Shown here: positions 48,801-60,800 of the stretch, piece by piece
Position numbering within the stretch: the first letter of the stretch is position 1
Layout: each line of letters starts with the position of its first letter
Source: Emydura subglobosa
Lineage: Eukaryota; Chordata; Testudines; Chelidae
NCBI GenBank assembly: GCA_007922225.1
Contig: ML679973.1
Location: 2,670,033 to 2,734,032, forward strand
Length of the DNA: 64,000 nt
Direction of reading: 5' to 3'
The notes under the pieces: generated by a model
The model's database searches: none
What the model saw: the letters and a program-made list of their open reading frames with translations, nothing else
What the model was told of the DNA's origin: nothing
Made by a program: the position numbers and the translations under genes

Positions 48801-51800
48801 TTCCTGTTCCCTAGGAGTGTTACTGAATAGGATGAGAGGATTACTATTCTACATTTGATGTCCTAGCCATAGAAATCTCATCGAGCCCACACCTGCAGAT
48901 GTGGAAATGCATTGGCTGAGGCTCTCCTACATCAAGCCCTGCCAAAAGCTAGAAACAAAGTATATTTTACTGTATCCCAGCGAACAGTTCCAGTTTCATC
49001 TCCTGCTCTCTCTCTTCTCACTGGCTCTCTTGGCGTGCTCTCTAGAACAGATAGTGAACTTAGCAGAGCGTGTTTTAGCAGTCTGCCATCTTGATTACTG
49101 CTTCTTCTTCCTTGGTACCCATGTTGCCCCCTCCAGTCCATACAAATGCAGCTGCTATGGTCATCACTCGGACCACTGGCTGTCTTCTCTGACTAGCTCC
49201 CTGCTTCCCACCAGACTTCAAGCTTCTTGTCCTTGCCTTCAAATCTCTGTACAGCTCTACTCCTTGTTGATTATCCACTCATCTCTTATCATAGTGACCT
49301 CACACTTCTACTCCTCCACCTGATACCAATCTCAATTGCCCATTGCTCCCACAGACTATTCCGCACTTTTCTTCACACTGCTACTGGCCCATGGCACCTT
49401 CTCCTCCTATAAACCCCTACTCAAGGCTGCTGAGATGCCTATAAGCCCACCACCACCAACCAGTATCCAACGCTGGATCAAATACAACAGGTGAGTCCTG
49501 GGATGGAGTGAAGATGGGACTAGCCCTAGCGTACCAGTTACCTGTGTCCTCGATGAGCTCTCCTGCACACGGCTATACCTTAAAACTCAGAGAAAAACGG
49601 TGCAAAATACGGTGGCCCGCATGTTAAGAGGAATCTCTTGCCAGAAGCATGTTAAACTATTGCTCTGTAAGCTGTGGGTTCTGGGTGAAGTTTAAAAAGT
49701 CTTGTGTTTTGGCCTTTAAAGCCATAATTGCCTTAGGATTTATCTACCTGGGAGACATCTCTCCCCATGCCGCACCACCACTCTCAAGGTCAACAGCTCT
49801 TGAGCTGAAGCCACGCTGGGGTACATAAGCTGGGGCATTTTCTGTAAGGGTCCCATGGCTTTGGAATTTTCACACACATGCACTGGAATCTGAAATGGCC
49901 CAATCCGGTGACCTCCAGGACATGCTGCAAAATTTAAGCCCATTCCCCTGATACTTCAAAATGAAGGTGTAGGGGGAGGCAATTGTAGAGGCGGGAAACT
50001 GTTGCATGGTGTTTAAGCTTTTGAATCGCCTGATTTGCTGGTGGCAAGATTGGCTGCATTGTGTGGCTGTACTTCGCTTATGTTTAGGCATTAATTTTTG
50101 TTGTGTTTTTAAATAATGCTAAAGTACCCACAGTGTAGAACTATGCACTTTTTTTTCTTTTAGTGTTTGGGCCTCCAAAAAGCCATCTTTATTTGGATTT
50201 ACAGAGTTAGGATAACAGTGTTTTGGTTTTGTTTTTTTAAATCACCACCACCCTTGTTCTCCTTTCTTCCTGTGTGTTACATTCACCTGTTACACCTTAT
50301 TTCAGAGCTTTAAAAAATATATATTGTAATTTTGTGTTGCTCTTGACACAGGGAGCATGTCTGTCTGTGTGTTTGTACAGCACCTAGCAAAACAGGGGCC
50401 TAATCCTGACTAGGGCCTTCGGATATTACAGTAATACTGTAAAAAATATTAATGGCTAGTAATATTACATACAGGAGACGCTTACTAACTTTAACATTAT
50501 CTTCTGTTGTCTGCATTCTCCACTAATCTCATCACTCTAGGTCACTATGGAGTCTCTTCTGTCCTTTTGATTTTATGATCCCTCCAGTTTTGAGGCCCTG
50601 TGAAGATTTGATTACAAATGGATTTCCTTCCAAGAAAGTGGAATTGGTCAGACACATCAGGAAAATCCAAGAGACACCTGGACTAAGCTCTCACTAACAG
50701 GAACCATCACTGCCTGGAGACGGATGCGTCACAACTTTGGCAGCCACCGCTCCATGAATCACTGGGACGTGCTCTGCAGACACCAGTGGTCCTTGGCCAC
50801 AGTTTGAGAACGTTAGTCTGCCTCTGCCGTACATAGTTTGTACGATAACCAGATGGCAGCGTGCTCTGGAATCCTTTCTAAAAGGATGCCACGTACATGC
50901 GGCAAGTATTATCTCCATATTACAGGTGCAGAAACTGAGGCACACGGAAGGGAAGGGCCACACAGAGGATCATTCAGTGAGTCAGTAACTGAGGCCGAGG
51001 TCTATTGCCATTAGAGCATCTCCCGTCTGATCCTAGAAACACTGCAGTAAGAGGAGAGATGTAGATACAGACTTCACAGCTCAGCATATTTCTACCGACG
51101 ACACACTGCTTATATTCTTTTGGAGTTTCACGCTACAGTTTAGGTCGAGTCCTGCTGGAGCAATACTGGACAGCCCAGCTGCCATCCTGACCATTCCACC
51201 CAGAATCCGGCTCGCTAGCGTGCTTTTTAAAAGCCAGCAGTCCTGAACCTGCCTCGCACCCCGTTGGCGTGAAGACTCGCTCGTTGCCGCAATAGCAGAC
51301 GTTTTGGGACTTCCGGAAATAATGTGGAACCACCCCTGCTGCGGTCACCGGACACGCCCGGTGCAGAGGCGGTCACACCACATGGAGGATGCCAGTTAGA
51401 AGAGCAAGACATGCCAGCAGGGGTGGAGCAGAACACTTTTCAGACTGGCATTCCCCTGTCCACTGCCAGGCAAAACCACGACTGATTGTATCTCACTAGC
51501 AGACGGGTGACAAACCACCCCAAAAGGGGACTGTCTGGGTCAAAGCTGGACGAATGAGCTACCCACACGCTGGCGTCTCCCTGCCTGACAAGGCTTCGTC
51601 TGCAAACGCAGACCTCTACACGGTTTTGATTGTGCAGTTCGGTAAATTATTAATCCTAATGTCGTTATCTAAAGTCAGCAGAATTAACCTCGCCCAGGAG
51701 CTCAGACCTCTCCTCGGCTACACCCTTGTCTAACCTGTACTGCTTCTCTCAGTTAGGGAAAGTGATTATCCACCTGCAGTGCCAGGCTCAGGGAGTGCAA

Positions 51801-54800
51801 AGCTGCCCCATGGCTCCGACATCTTCACGCTGGAGAATGCCGCAGGGGGGATCACACTGCTGCAATGGCCATGGTATTTCCCCAGCAGCACCAAAAGAAG
51901 CAGGAGCAGCGCAAACAAACCTTGTCACGGGTCTAGTTAGACCCACGCTCTGGTTCTGTTGAGCCATGGAGGCAGTATTGGGCAAAGCCTGCCTCCCCCT
52001 GTTGCAGAACAAAGGGCTCCCTGGTGTGGTTCCCATATTCAGGGAGGGAGAAAGACTTGGGGGCACCCCTATATGGGGGGCACACTTCCTGGATGGCAGA
52101 AATCTAAACTCTGGTGTCGCCCAGAGTAAAGATCGCTACGTGGAGCCTCCTGCCCGTCATAGGGGATAGGTGTTGGAGCTGCGATGGCTGCTGTAATTAC
52201 TCTGCCAGAACGTGGAGGAAAGGGGAAAGGTCTCCCCCACCGGCTGACCCAGCACACAGGCCAGTACACTGTGGCAAAGAGGGTTTTAGCTTCGGTGCAG
52301 AATCGCAGATGCAATCTCCTTCTGATGCTGGGGACATTTGTGAAGTGAAAGGGGTGGAGAGAGGTCTCACCTTTCTCCCTGCACCCCCCGCAACAGCAGC
52401 TGCTTCCTGACGCACAGACCAAAAGGGGGACAATTTGAACGTGAGAGAGATCGACAAAATATGACGGAGATTTTAAGTGGCTCATTCAGATGACCCCACG
52501 GGGCTAGAGACAGGCCCCCATATACACAAGTAGCCCCATCCCTGCTACCTTCCCTGTCTGCCCCCCACCACCAAAATCTTCATTATATTAAAAGCCCAGG
52601 AAAAACCCAAAAACAGAGTCTTTGTTTCAATGATATTAAGTAACTGGTCAGATATGCAATGAAGGCTCCTGACCATCCAGCCGCGTGCTACTGTGGTGAT
52701 GAGGGCTAGGTGGCATGCCTCCCTTTACTCAAAACACAACATCACTTCCTCTCTTCCTTCCCTGCCACCAACAAGCAGGCTGCGGGAGTTTGGTTTCTAA
52801 ACAACTGAATCAGCGAATGAAGGTGCTATTGTGGGGAAAGCCTGGCTGCGAAGAGGCGGGGTTTACGTTTGGGTGTGAGCGGGGCAAGCTTAGTGGTCAG
52901 TTTTATTCCTCCTGGTCATGCATTCCATATTCTCAGTCCAGCTCTGGTTCTGTGTTTTAGTATATAGGAGACAGACGCCTAGTGTGTTACCTCATCTGTC
53001 GGAGATAGGAGTAACATCCTTGGGAGACGCAGAGTCTATCGGCAGAAAGCATAGGCAGTAGGCTATGGTGCCCAAGATTTGGCATCTCCTTTCTTAGGGC
53101 ATACCACACTTAAGTAGCCTCAAACCCTTTTAAACCAAAATTGTTTATCGATTATACAGCATCCTTCATACCAGCATAACCCTTCACAGTTACACAGTTG
53201 AGCACATGCTGATTTTACCATGTTTCCCTAGAGTTTACCAAGAGTTACTTTATCCGCCTTCTGTCTCACATACGTTTAATTGGCTTCTGTGCCAGGCGGA
53301 CAGATAAAAAGAACAGAACGCCAAACAAAGTTATTAAATTCCTGATTTCGCTGATCAAATGCCTTCCCTCAAGATATCGCAAGTAAGCTGATGAAAGTCA
53401 AACAAAAGAACCGAGCAAATGATATCACCTCTAGAGAGCAGTGCACTTACAACATCCTGTCCTGCCTCAGTAAAAAATAATCCAGTTCAGAAACACCAAA
53501 TTCTTATTTAAAACAAAAAACAACCTTCCCAACTTCTGGCCTCAGATTCTTTGTTATTTTAAGACATGGGGAATTTTAGGGGTCCTGGACTGTAAAGTCT
53601 TTCGACGTATACAACTCCTGAAGGCTCTACCGAACAAGTAAAAAGGAGCCAGTAGATGCCAATAACCCCTGCCACAAATGAGCAGTTGAGGGTTTCCATT
53701 TTTGGGGACCATATTCTGGCACTGTGCCAAAGTGGCCCCCAAAACAAAAGCATCACTGGACACTTGCATTCTGGACAGCCACAGCTCCATGCACAGATTA
53801 TTCCTGCCAGGAGCAATCGACATGCAGGTTGATGGTGGGGGGTTGGATGGCCCATTGCTGGATTTAAAGCAACGTCCTAACAGGCAGGGCATGCTCGCCA
53901 GCAGCTAGGCCCGGTCTTGCAACTTGCCTGTGATAACAGAGGAACTGCCCAAGGGCCTCTTGAAGCAGAGCTAGGACTGGCTGGGAAAAATTCTACCCTA
54001 CGCTCGTCCGCTGCACCCATTGCTGCAGCACCAGTCAGAGCTGGGCCCAATGTACTTCTTTTTTTTTAATTTGCTGAACGTGAGCAGCGTCTAGGTTTCA
54101 AGGAGGGCGGAGAAGTAAAGCTGCTGACTAAGGGTGAGATCTGCGAGTGCCACGTAAAACGGGTCATGAAAAGAGAGGAAAGACAAATATTGACAGCTTA
54201 ACTCTATCACCATCTCCTCTGGAGCAGGATCAGAAAAGTGTTTGAAAGTCACGCTCAGCAAGAGAGAATGGAAAAAAAAAAAGATTGTCCCACTGCAAAC
54301 GCCCACAGCTACGGGGACAAATGTGGCTCCAATCGTTAATAGCCTGAACTGGACTCTTGTCGAAATGGAAAACTTGCTGGAGCAGTAAACAAACAACGGT
54401 GGGTGTCTTGGTTTAGCCCAGCGCAGCTCCAAATGCTGTGGGGCTATTGGAGATTATGGACACAGGAATTGGTGAGAGAAAAAAGGAGCAGTAGTTCCTG
54501 CTGCAGGAAGGAGCTCCCAGGAGGGCTACTGCAGGCATTCGAATGTGATCTTGTGGGAAAGGAAGATGCTGGAGCACCTGAATACATCCCCATTAGCCTA
54601 GGCAGGCCCAGGAGCACTCTCCACCACACCCACGCTCAGCCTCCCATTCCGAAGCCTCCCAGCGCTATCAGTTCAGCCTGCGACAGCACCTGGCCCAGGG
54701 CCTGACAAGCGGAGGGCACAAAGCCAAAACCACTAGGCAGGGAACACACCTGTCATGCACAGACACACAAGCTGTTGGCGTTACAAAGTTCAGCAGGTAA

Positions 54801-57800
54801 GAGACAGTGCTACAGCCTCGGCCCAGTTTGGAAGTGTCCCAGAAAGACAAGCAGCGTAGGCTTTCGAGCACCCGAAACCAGAGAATTCAAATGCATCTCA
54901 GCGGCGCCAGGGAGCAGTGGCGGGGGATGAACCTTATGGCTGTCAGTGCAGAACGTTTCTCCTCCTCCCACCACCAGCTGGTCCGATTTACCTAAATCTG
55001 AGTGGGAAGTCACTGCAGGAAAATAAACACGGAGCTCCAAGATGGCGTGATTACAGAATCACATTTCTGCCCCCCTACTTTCTCTTTAAACGGGTGTTTC
55101 CTGTTGCTAGTCCACATAGACTCAGAGTGAAGGGCCCGGACCTACGAAGGGACGTAAGCAGGGTGATGCTGGGCATTGCAGTGCCGAACATTAAGGCCCA
55201 GAGAAAAATCCACTGGAACCACACGAGCACAGACTGTATGAATTGCAGTCCCCTCTGCTCCTGTACACTGACTGGGGAGAGATGGGCACCACCCAGCAGC
55301 ACGCCAGGAGCTGCCTAAGGTAGCCAATGAGAGATGCTGATGAGAGGGCTGCATCCTAAGCCCTGTCCCACGCATGGAGCTAGCCACCTGAGTCTGGGCT
55401 GCAGGGAGGTGCCCATCTTTGTTTGTGAGCCGGGAACCCCTCCCCTGGAGTCAGGCCGGTTAGGCGCATAAGGCATTTCTTGGGAGAATGCCTCACTCAC
55501 TCCACACAAAATGGGGGGCGGGTGGTGTTGGTGCCTATATCCACTTAATACCCTTTAACCCAGTGGTTAGAGCACTCAACGGGGAGGAGGGAGACCTAGG
55601 TTCAATTCCTTCTCTGCCTGATTGGGCAAAACATTTGAACTAAGGCCTCCTACCTCTCGAACCACTGAGCTATGGCCTATTCTGAGGTGGGGCTTCCCCA
55701 GTCTCCCCTCTTGAAGTTGTTCCATTAGGTATAACTACTTAAAGAGTCATAGGGCCAAAGAGAGAGTGCAGGGATAACGCTATAGTCCAGCGGTGGGAGA
55801 CCCAGGAGCCATTCCCCCATTCCAATGACCTGCAGCATTTTGAATGAGACCTGATCCAGTAGCTGGCCTCTGAGCACTTTGTCCAAAGCTTGCTGATAGG
55901 ACAACCAGCATGGTTGCTGAGGTTTGGTATCTGTTCATAGCCACAGGGGCAGGGAGAAGGGAAGCGTCATCCACTAATCCTACTAGAACCATCTCTGGGT
56001 GTGGGCTGGCCCAGATCTGGATTACGAAAGGTTCAGGATATTAGGAGACTGTAGTGAAGTGGAGGTTTCCAGAATCCAGAGAGTTTGCCCAGGAAAGGGA
56101 AGCTGGAGATAGGGCAATGGATTGCAAGATCATTAGCACAGAGTCTTGGTTTCTCGAGAATCCTCACACTCACACTCTTTTGGGGGTACAGCAGATAAAT
56201 TGCCAGCTCTAAAAGAAGGGCTGGATTTTGGTCAGTTGTGGGCCCCGCTGTTCTTTGCTGGATTTCTCTAGCCACCATGTCCAGTGGTCTGAGGCACATA
56301 TGATGGCCCAGATGTCTCACAGAGCTTCCATTTTATGCATCTGCGCAATTGGTCCAAACTCTGTGAAGGAAGGTGAGTTTATGATTTCTGTTCTAGCTTG
56401 TTATTCCTTCATCAAAAGACTGTCCTGTACTGAGTTAATCTTTGCAAGGAAGTAGTCAAAGCTCTTCCCAGAGACTACAGGTGAATGTACAATATGATTA
56501 ATGCAGTTTGGGTGACTGGAAGAATGTATGGGGATGGAGACGGTAGCTCTCTTGAATTCCTTCATAACTGTGGCATGTTTCTTTCTACACAAAGTCCCTG
56601 TGTTATTGTTATAGAGGAGTGGGGCAGATTCTCTCACCAGCTGCATGAGCATTCTCTGTTTGACCAGCAGAGTAAACTTGACTAGGATTTAGTAAAACTG
56701 GCTCTGCTACTCCAGCCCATCCATCTGGACAAGCACACCATGCAGAAGCAGCACCGCCAGCGCAAGTGCCACGCAGGAGAAAGGTTTAATCCAGAAGGGG
56801 TGGGAAACAGGAGAATCACGGTTCTGTGCCACATTTACTCAGTAAGATAATCATTGAGTTGTTTACTTACCTGATTGCCGGCCGGAGTTCTGCAGGGCAC
56901 ACAGCTGGCTTAGTTAGTTATTTGACTGTATTGTGCCAGAATGCACTTGTGTGATGACTGGGGTTTTATTATTTTTTACATTAACAGTTCAACATTAAAC
57001 AAACAGCTCTGCAGCTGGCAAGGTTAACTGCTTCAGAGCGCTGCTGGGGAGACCGCAATGAAGGACTTCCTCTTTATAGTTGCTAGAGAGGCTACATGGA
57101 AAACTCAGATGAGGGAGTCTGTTACTCAGCCTTCCAGCCATATAACTATTTTGGAAGCTCCTTGGGGCAGGGGCCATGTTCCCCTTTGTGTAGCTGGGCT
57201 GTGCCAGAGAAAGAATCGTTTCTGTTTGGTTTTAATATTTTCTATTTGAAAAAAGGTAGATGCAGAAGTGTTTTAATCGCACCAAACACCCATTGGTTCC
57301 TCCAGTGCCAGAACAGTGTAATTTTTCAGGGCTTGTATTGGAAAAATAGACGTGCTGCTATTCTAAGCTCCGCCCTTCCCATTGTGGCTACCTGTGACTT
57401 AGTTCTGCCAATCAAGTACAGTCACTGTCAGCTTCCCTCTGGCTCTGTGCTGCTTCCCCTCTGTTAGCAGGAATAACCTGGCCCTCCAGCCAAGCTGGAC
57501 AAAGTGGTTGGGCCCTTTCGCAGCCAAGTCCAGGAGAAAGCAAGCAAAGGGGTGGGAGAGAGTAGCTTGCTCCACTCAGTCCCCCTCCAGAGAAGCAAAA
57601 CAACGTGCCTGTTAACCTGGCTAGTCTGCACAGCACCTGCCAGCACGCTTCCAGGCACTGCGGCTTGGTGCCTTTCTACCTTTTCCTCGGGTGACGTGAC
57701 TCGGTTTTTGACGGACAATGCAGCCAGGGTAGTTAAGTCAAGGAGAGCACTGCATGAGAGCTGTATGTTAATATCACCATTTGGCACACATTCCTAAGCT

Positions 57801-60800
57801 ACTGTCAAAAAGACTAACAGCATTTTATAGATGGGTCTGACCCTGCAATGTGATACATGGGGGCTCCTTCACTGTGGCTCCACGTGGGCTCAAGGATCTG
57901 CCTAGGTAGGTCCATATGTAAGGCTGGGGCCTAAATTCCAGCTGCCAAATACAAAGAGGAAGGTGGCCAAGTCTTTGTCGTATCACAGGCTATAGGTGGC
58001 GTACTTCTGTTGGGCTGCTTAGAAGTTTATTTTCCAATGGAGGCCGGACTAATGGAAATCTGTTACAACGCTGGCCATTACACAACCTGTTAGATACAGA
58101 TATATTTATTCCCATCTTACACACAGGGAAACGGAGTGAAGAAAGGCAGCGTGACTTGCCGAAGGTCTCACAAGCCACTCTCCTGCACAGCCAGAAATAG
58201 AACCATCTTCCCATGTGCTACAGCCACTAGACTCTGCATGCATGAGAGAGAGAGAGAGAGGGAGATGTAGGTCTTACACGAGCTGCCTCTTCCTCTCCCC
58301 ATGCATGTCTATGCACGGTGTGGAAAGGGAGTGACTAGCTAGGCAGTCAAGTCTCTTGAGGTCAGTCAGGCCCAAGTCCTTTCTGCAAACCAGAGAGGTG
58401 TCAGGGGAACCAGCTAGATACAATGGTCCTGCTCCCAGTCTGCCACCCAGCAAGAGCGTAAGAGAATTCTAAACCCATCTCCCCGGCTGCCTATAGCCCA
58501 GTGTGCTGGCTGGCATATGCACCCTAGGAGCCACAATGCTGGGCACGACTGACTGGAGCCTACGCAAAGGCTGCTGGGGCATACGTTGACCCACATGTCT
58601 TGTCATCATTACATTGCCTCTGTGAATGTTTGTCTCCTGCTTAGTGTATCCTCCCACAGCAGGCTGAAGGGGATAGGAGTCCCTCGGGGGTAGGGGGCCA
58701 GATGAAGCCAGGTAGGATCACATTTGCCCTCTGCAGTCCTTCCAGGAGTAAGGTATTTCTGCACTCAACACAGATTTCCCATAACTAGGATTAATCATCC
58801 ACACAGAAGATTTGTGGGCCCTGATCAGTTTCCATCTCAAGGCGTGAAGAGCTTCTGGCGAGGAGGCCAGAACACAAAATACATCCGAATGGACGGCAGA
58901 CAACCAATGGGGAAATGCAGGAGGAACACCAAGGCTAAGTTTATCTGACTCACCACCTAGAGGCACTTTGGGGTCAGGGGAGATTGTTGAAGAGGAATGA
59001 ATATTAAGTCAAACTTCCACAGGACTTGTACGCTACCAGGAGGTTAACTCGGCTGTATTATTTTTAGTACTGTCTGAACCCTGAAGGCTATTCAGACTCA
59101 AGGTTCACTGAGCCAAAGTTCATAATGGGCTAAAAAATCCTGAAAGGTTTCTTTACCGTGTAGCTGTTGACTAGGTACAAAAGGAATCTGCCCACCTGAG
59201 GAAAGTCTCAATTTAAAGTGAAGCCTCCTTCCAACCAACAACCCACTCAAAAATGAGACCACAAATAACCTAGGACAGACCTATCTTTCTGAATCAATTA
59301 TGGGAACAAATGCAGGCACCTGTACACCCAGCTGTGCTCAAGAACCTGCATTTGATTGACCCTAGTGCTGCCTCTGCTGCTGGTTAATATCCCCACCTTC
59401 TGTGGGGAAACAGATGTCTGATGCCAATTACCCCTAATAAGCCAGTCAGCGTTTTTCAGGGGATACTGACAAGGTTAATTGATGACAGCAGCTGTAGGGC
59501 TTCTGGCTGAATAAACTCAAGCTCACCAGATGCTGGGCTGGGTTTATTCTCCTCCCATTAGAAGCCTCTTAGACAAGGAGGTTTTCAACATGACTTTCCT
59601 TCCCACAGAGTAGAGTTCCCGTCAGATGTTGGCAGTGTATGTCCAGGGCAGTGTCCGAAGAATTTTAAAAAAACCCAAAACTAAAAGTGGAGTAACTAAA
59701 GTCAAGTTTCAAGTATCCACAATTCTCCATCTTACTGAATGTCAGGGGTTCCCCCTGGGTTTAACGTCAGGGCAAAAATCTTTTTGCTGGAGTCTGATGT
59801 GGCATAAAGCTGGATTTTTGGAACAGGGCTGCAATGGAGTCTGGAACTTGCTGGCTCTCTCTAATTGCAGGAGCTGGCCTGGAGCCTTTGAATTCTTACA
59901 ATGGAATGAAAATAGAAGGTGGGTTTGGGATGCATCAGAGAGTTTGTTAAATATCTGGGATTTAACACAGGCTGCTTGCCTATCCTGATTAGTACACTCT
60001 TGCCAATGGACCTATTTTTAAAGGTTGTAGAGCCATGAATGCCTTTAGAACATAGAAATAATTCAGTAAAAGGAATTAACTGAAATCACTAAACCTGGGT
60101 TCTCTGCTAACAGACCCCTCACACTGCAGCATTTACTTGGCTAGCTGTGCTCTTATATGGCCTTCATCGTCATAGTACCAAATAACCTCGGAAGCATAGC
60201 TCAGATCACCAATTAGCAAAAGACCCTACAATAACACTTATTGCTTATCCATGCACTCAGTCTCCTAAAACCAGTGCTTCCATGAAGCAGGAGAGCAGAA
60301 CTTGGTTAGTTCATGAACATGAACAAAATGTTGAAATAGCATTGTAGCCTTAATGTTGGCTATGTTTTATTACATAACCCTCTGGAGTGGGAGGAGGAAG
60401 CGGAGGAGAAGGCAGGGAAAGCCATACAGTGCTGGATTACTTCATATTCCAGAGTGCGATGGTTTATTACAAAAAAAATCCATTTTTGTTAGCATACATC
60501 AATATGTGTTTGGTCTCATTACAAAGCATTGGAAATATAGTTTAAAAATATTCCTTATCCTCTCTGGTCCTGTACAACTGAAGACAGGACAAGGCTGGCC
60601 ATTTTGGTATGCTTTAGGACAGTGGTTGTCAACCTTTTCTCCATTTACAAAGCCTTAAACATTTTCCAATGGAGGTACCACCTCTGGAAATCTTAGACAG
60701 TCTGGGGACGCCCAGGGCCCACGGACCAAAGGCTGGAAACCACCATTCTATGGGAAGGATCACATTTTGTGGACCTCTTAGATAAAATCCACAGTGCTGG

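Noticed and set aside
48901..49412. 140-codon open frame as a possible gene
   Set aside because: It coincides with L2-like LINE sequence in decayed form, and the frame does not follow the LINE protein.
55558..55685. Possible tRNA gene (A-box- and B-box-like motifs)
   Set aside because: It cannot fold into a full cloverleaf with a sensible anticodon arm and continues into a SINE body; it is a tRNA-derived SINE.
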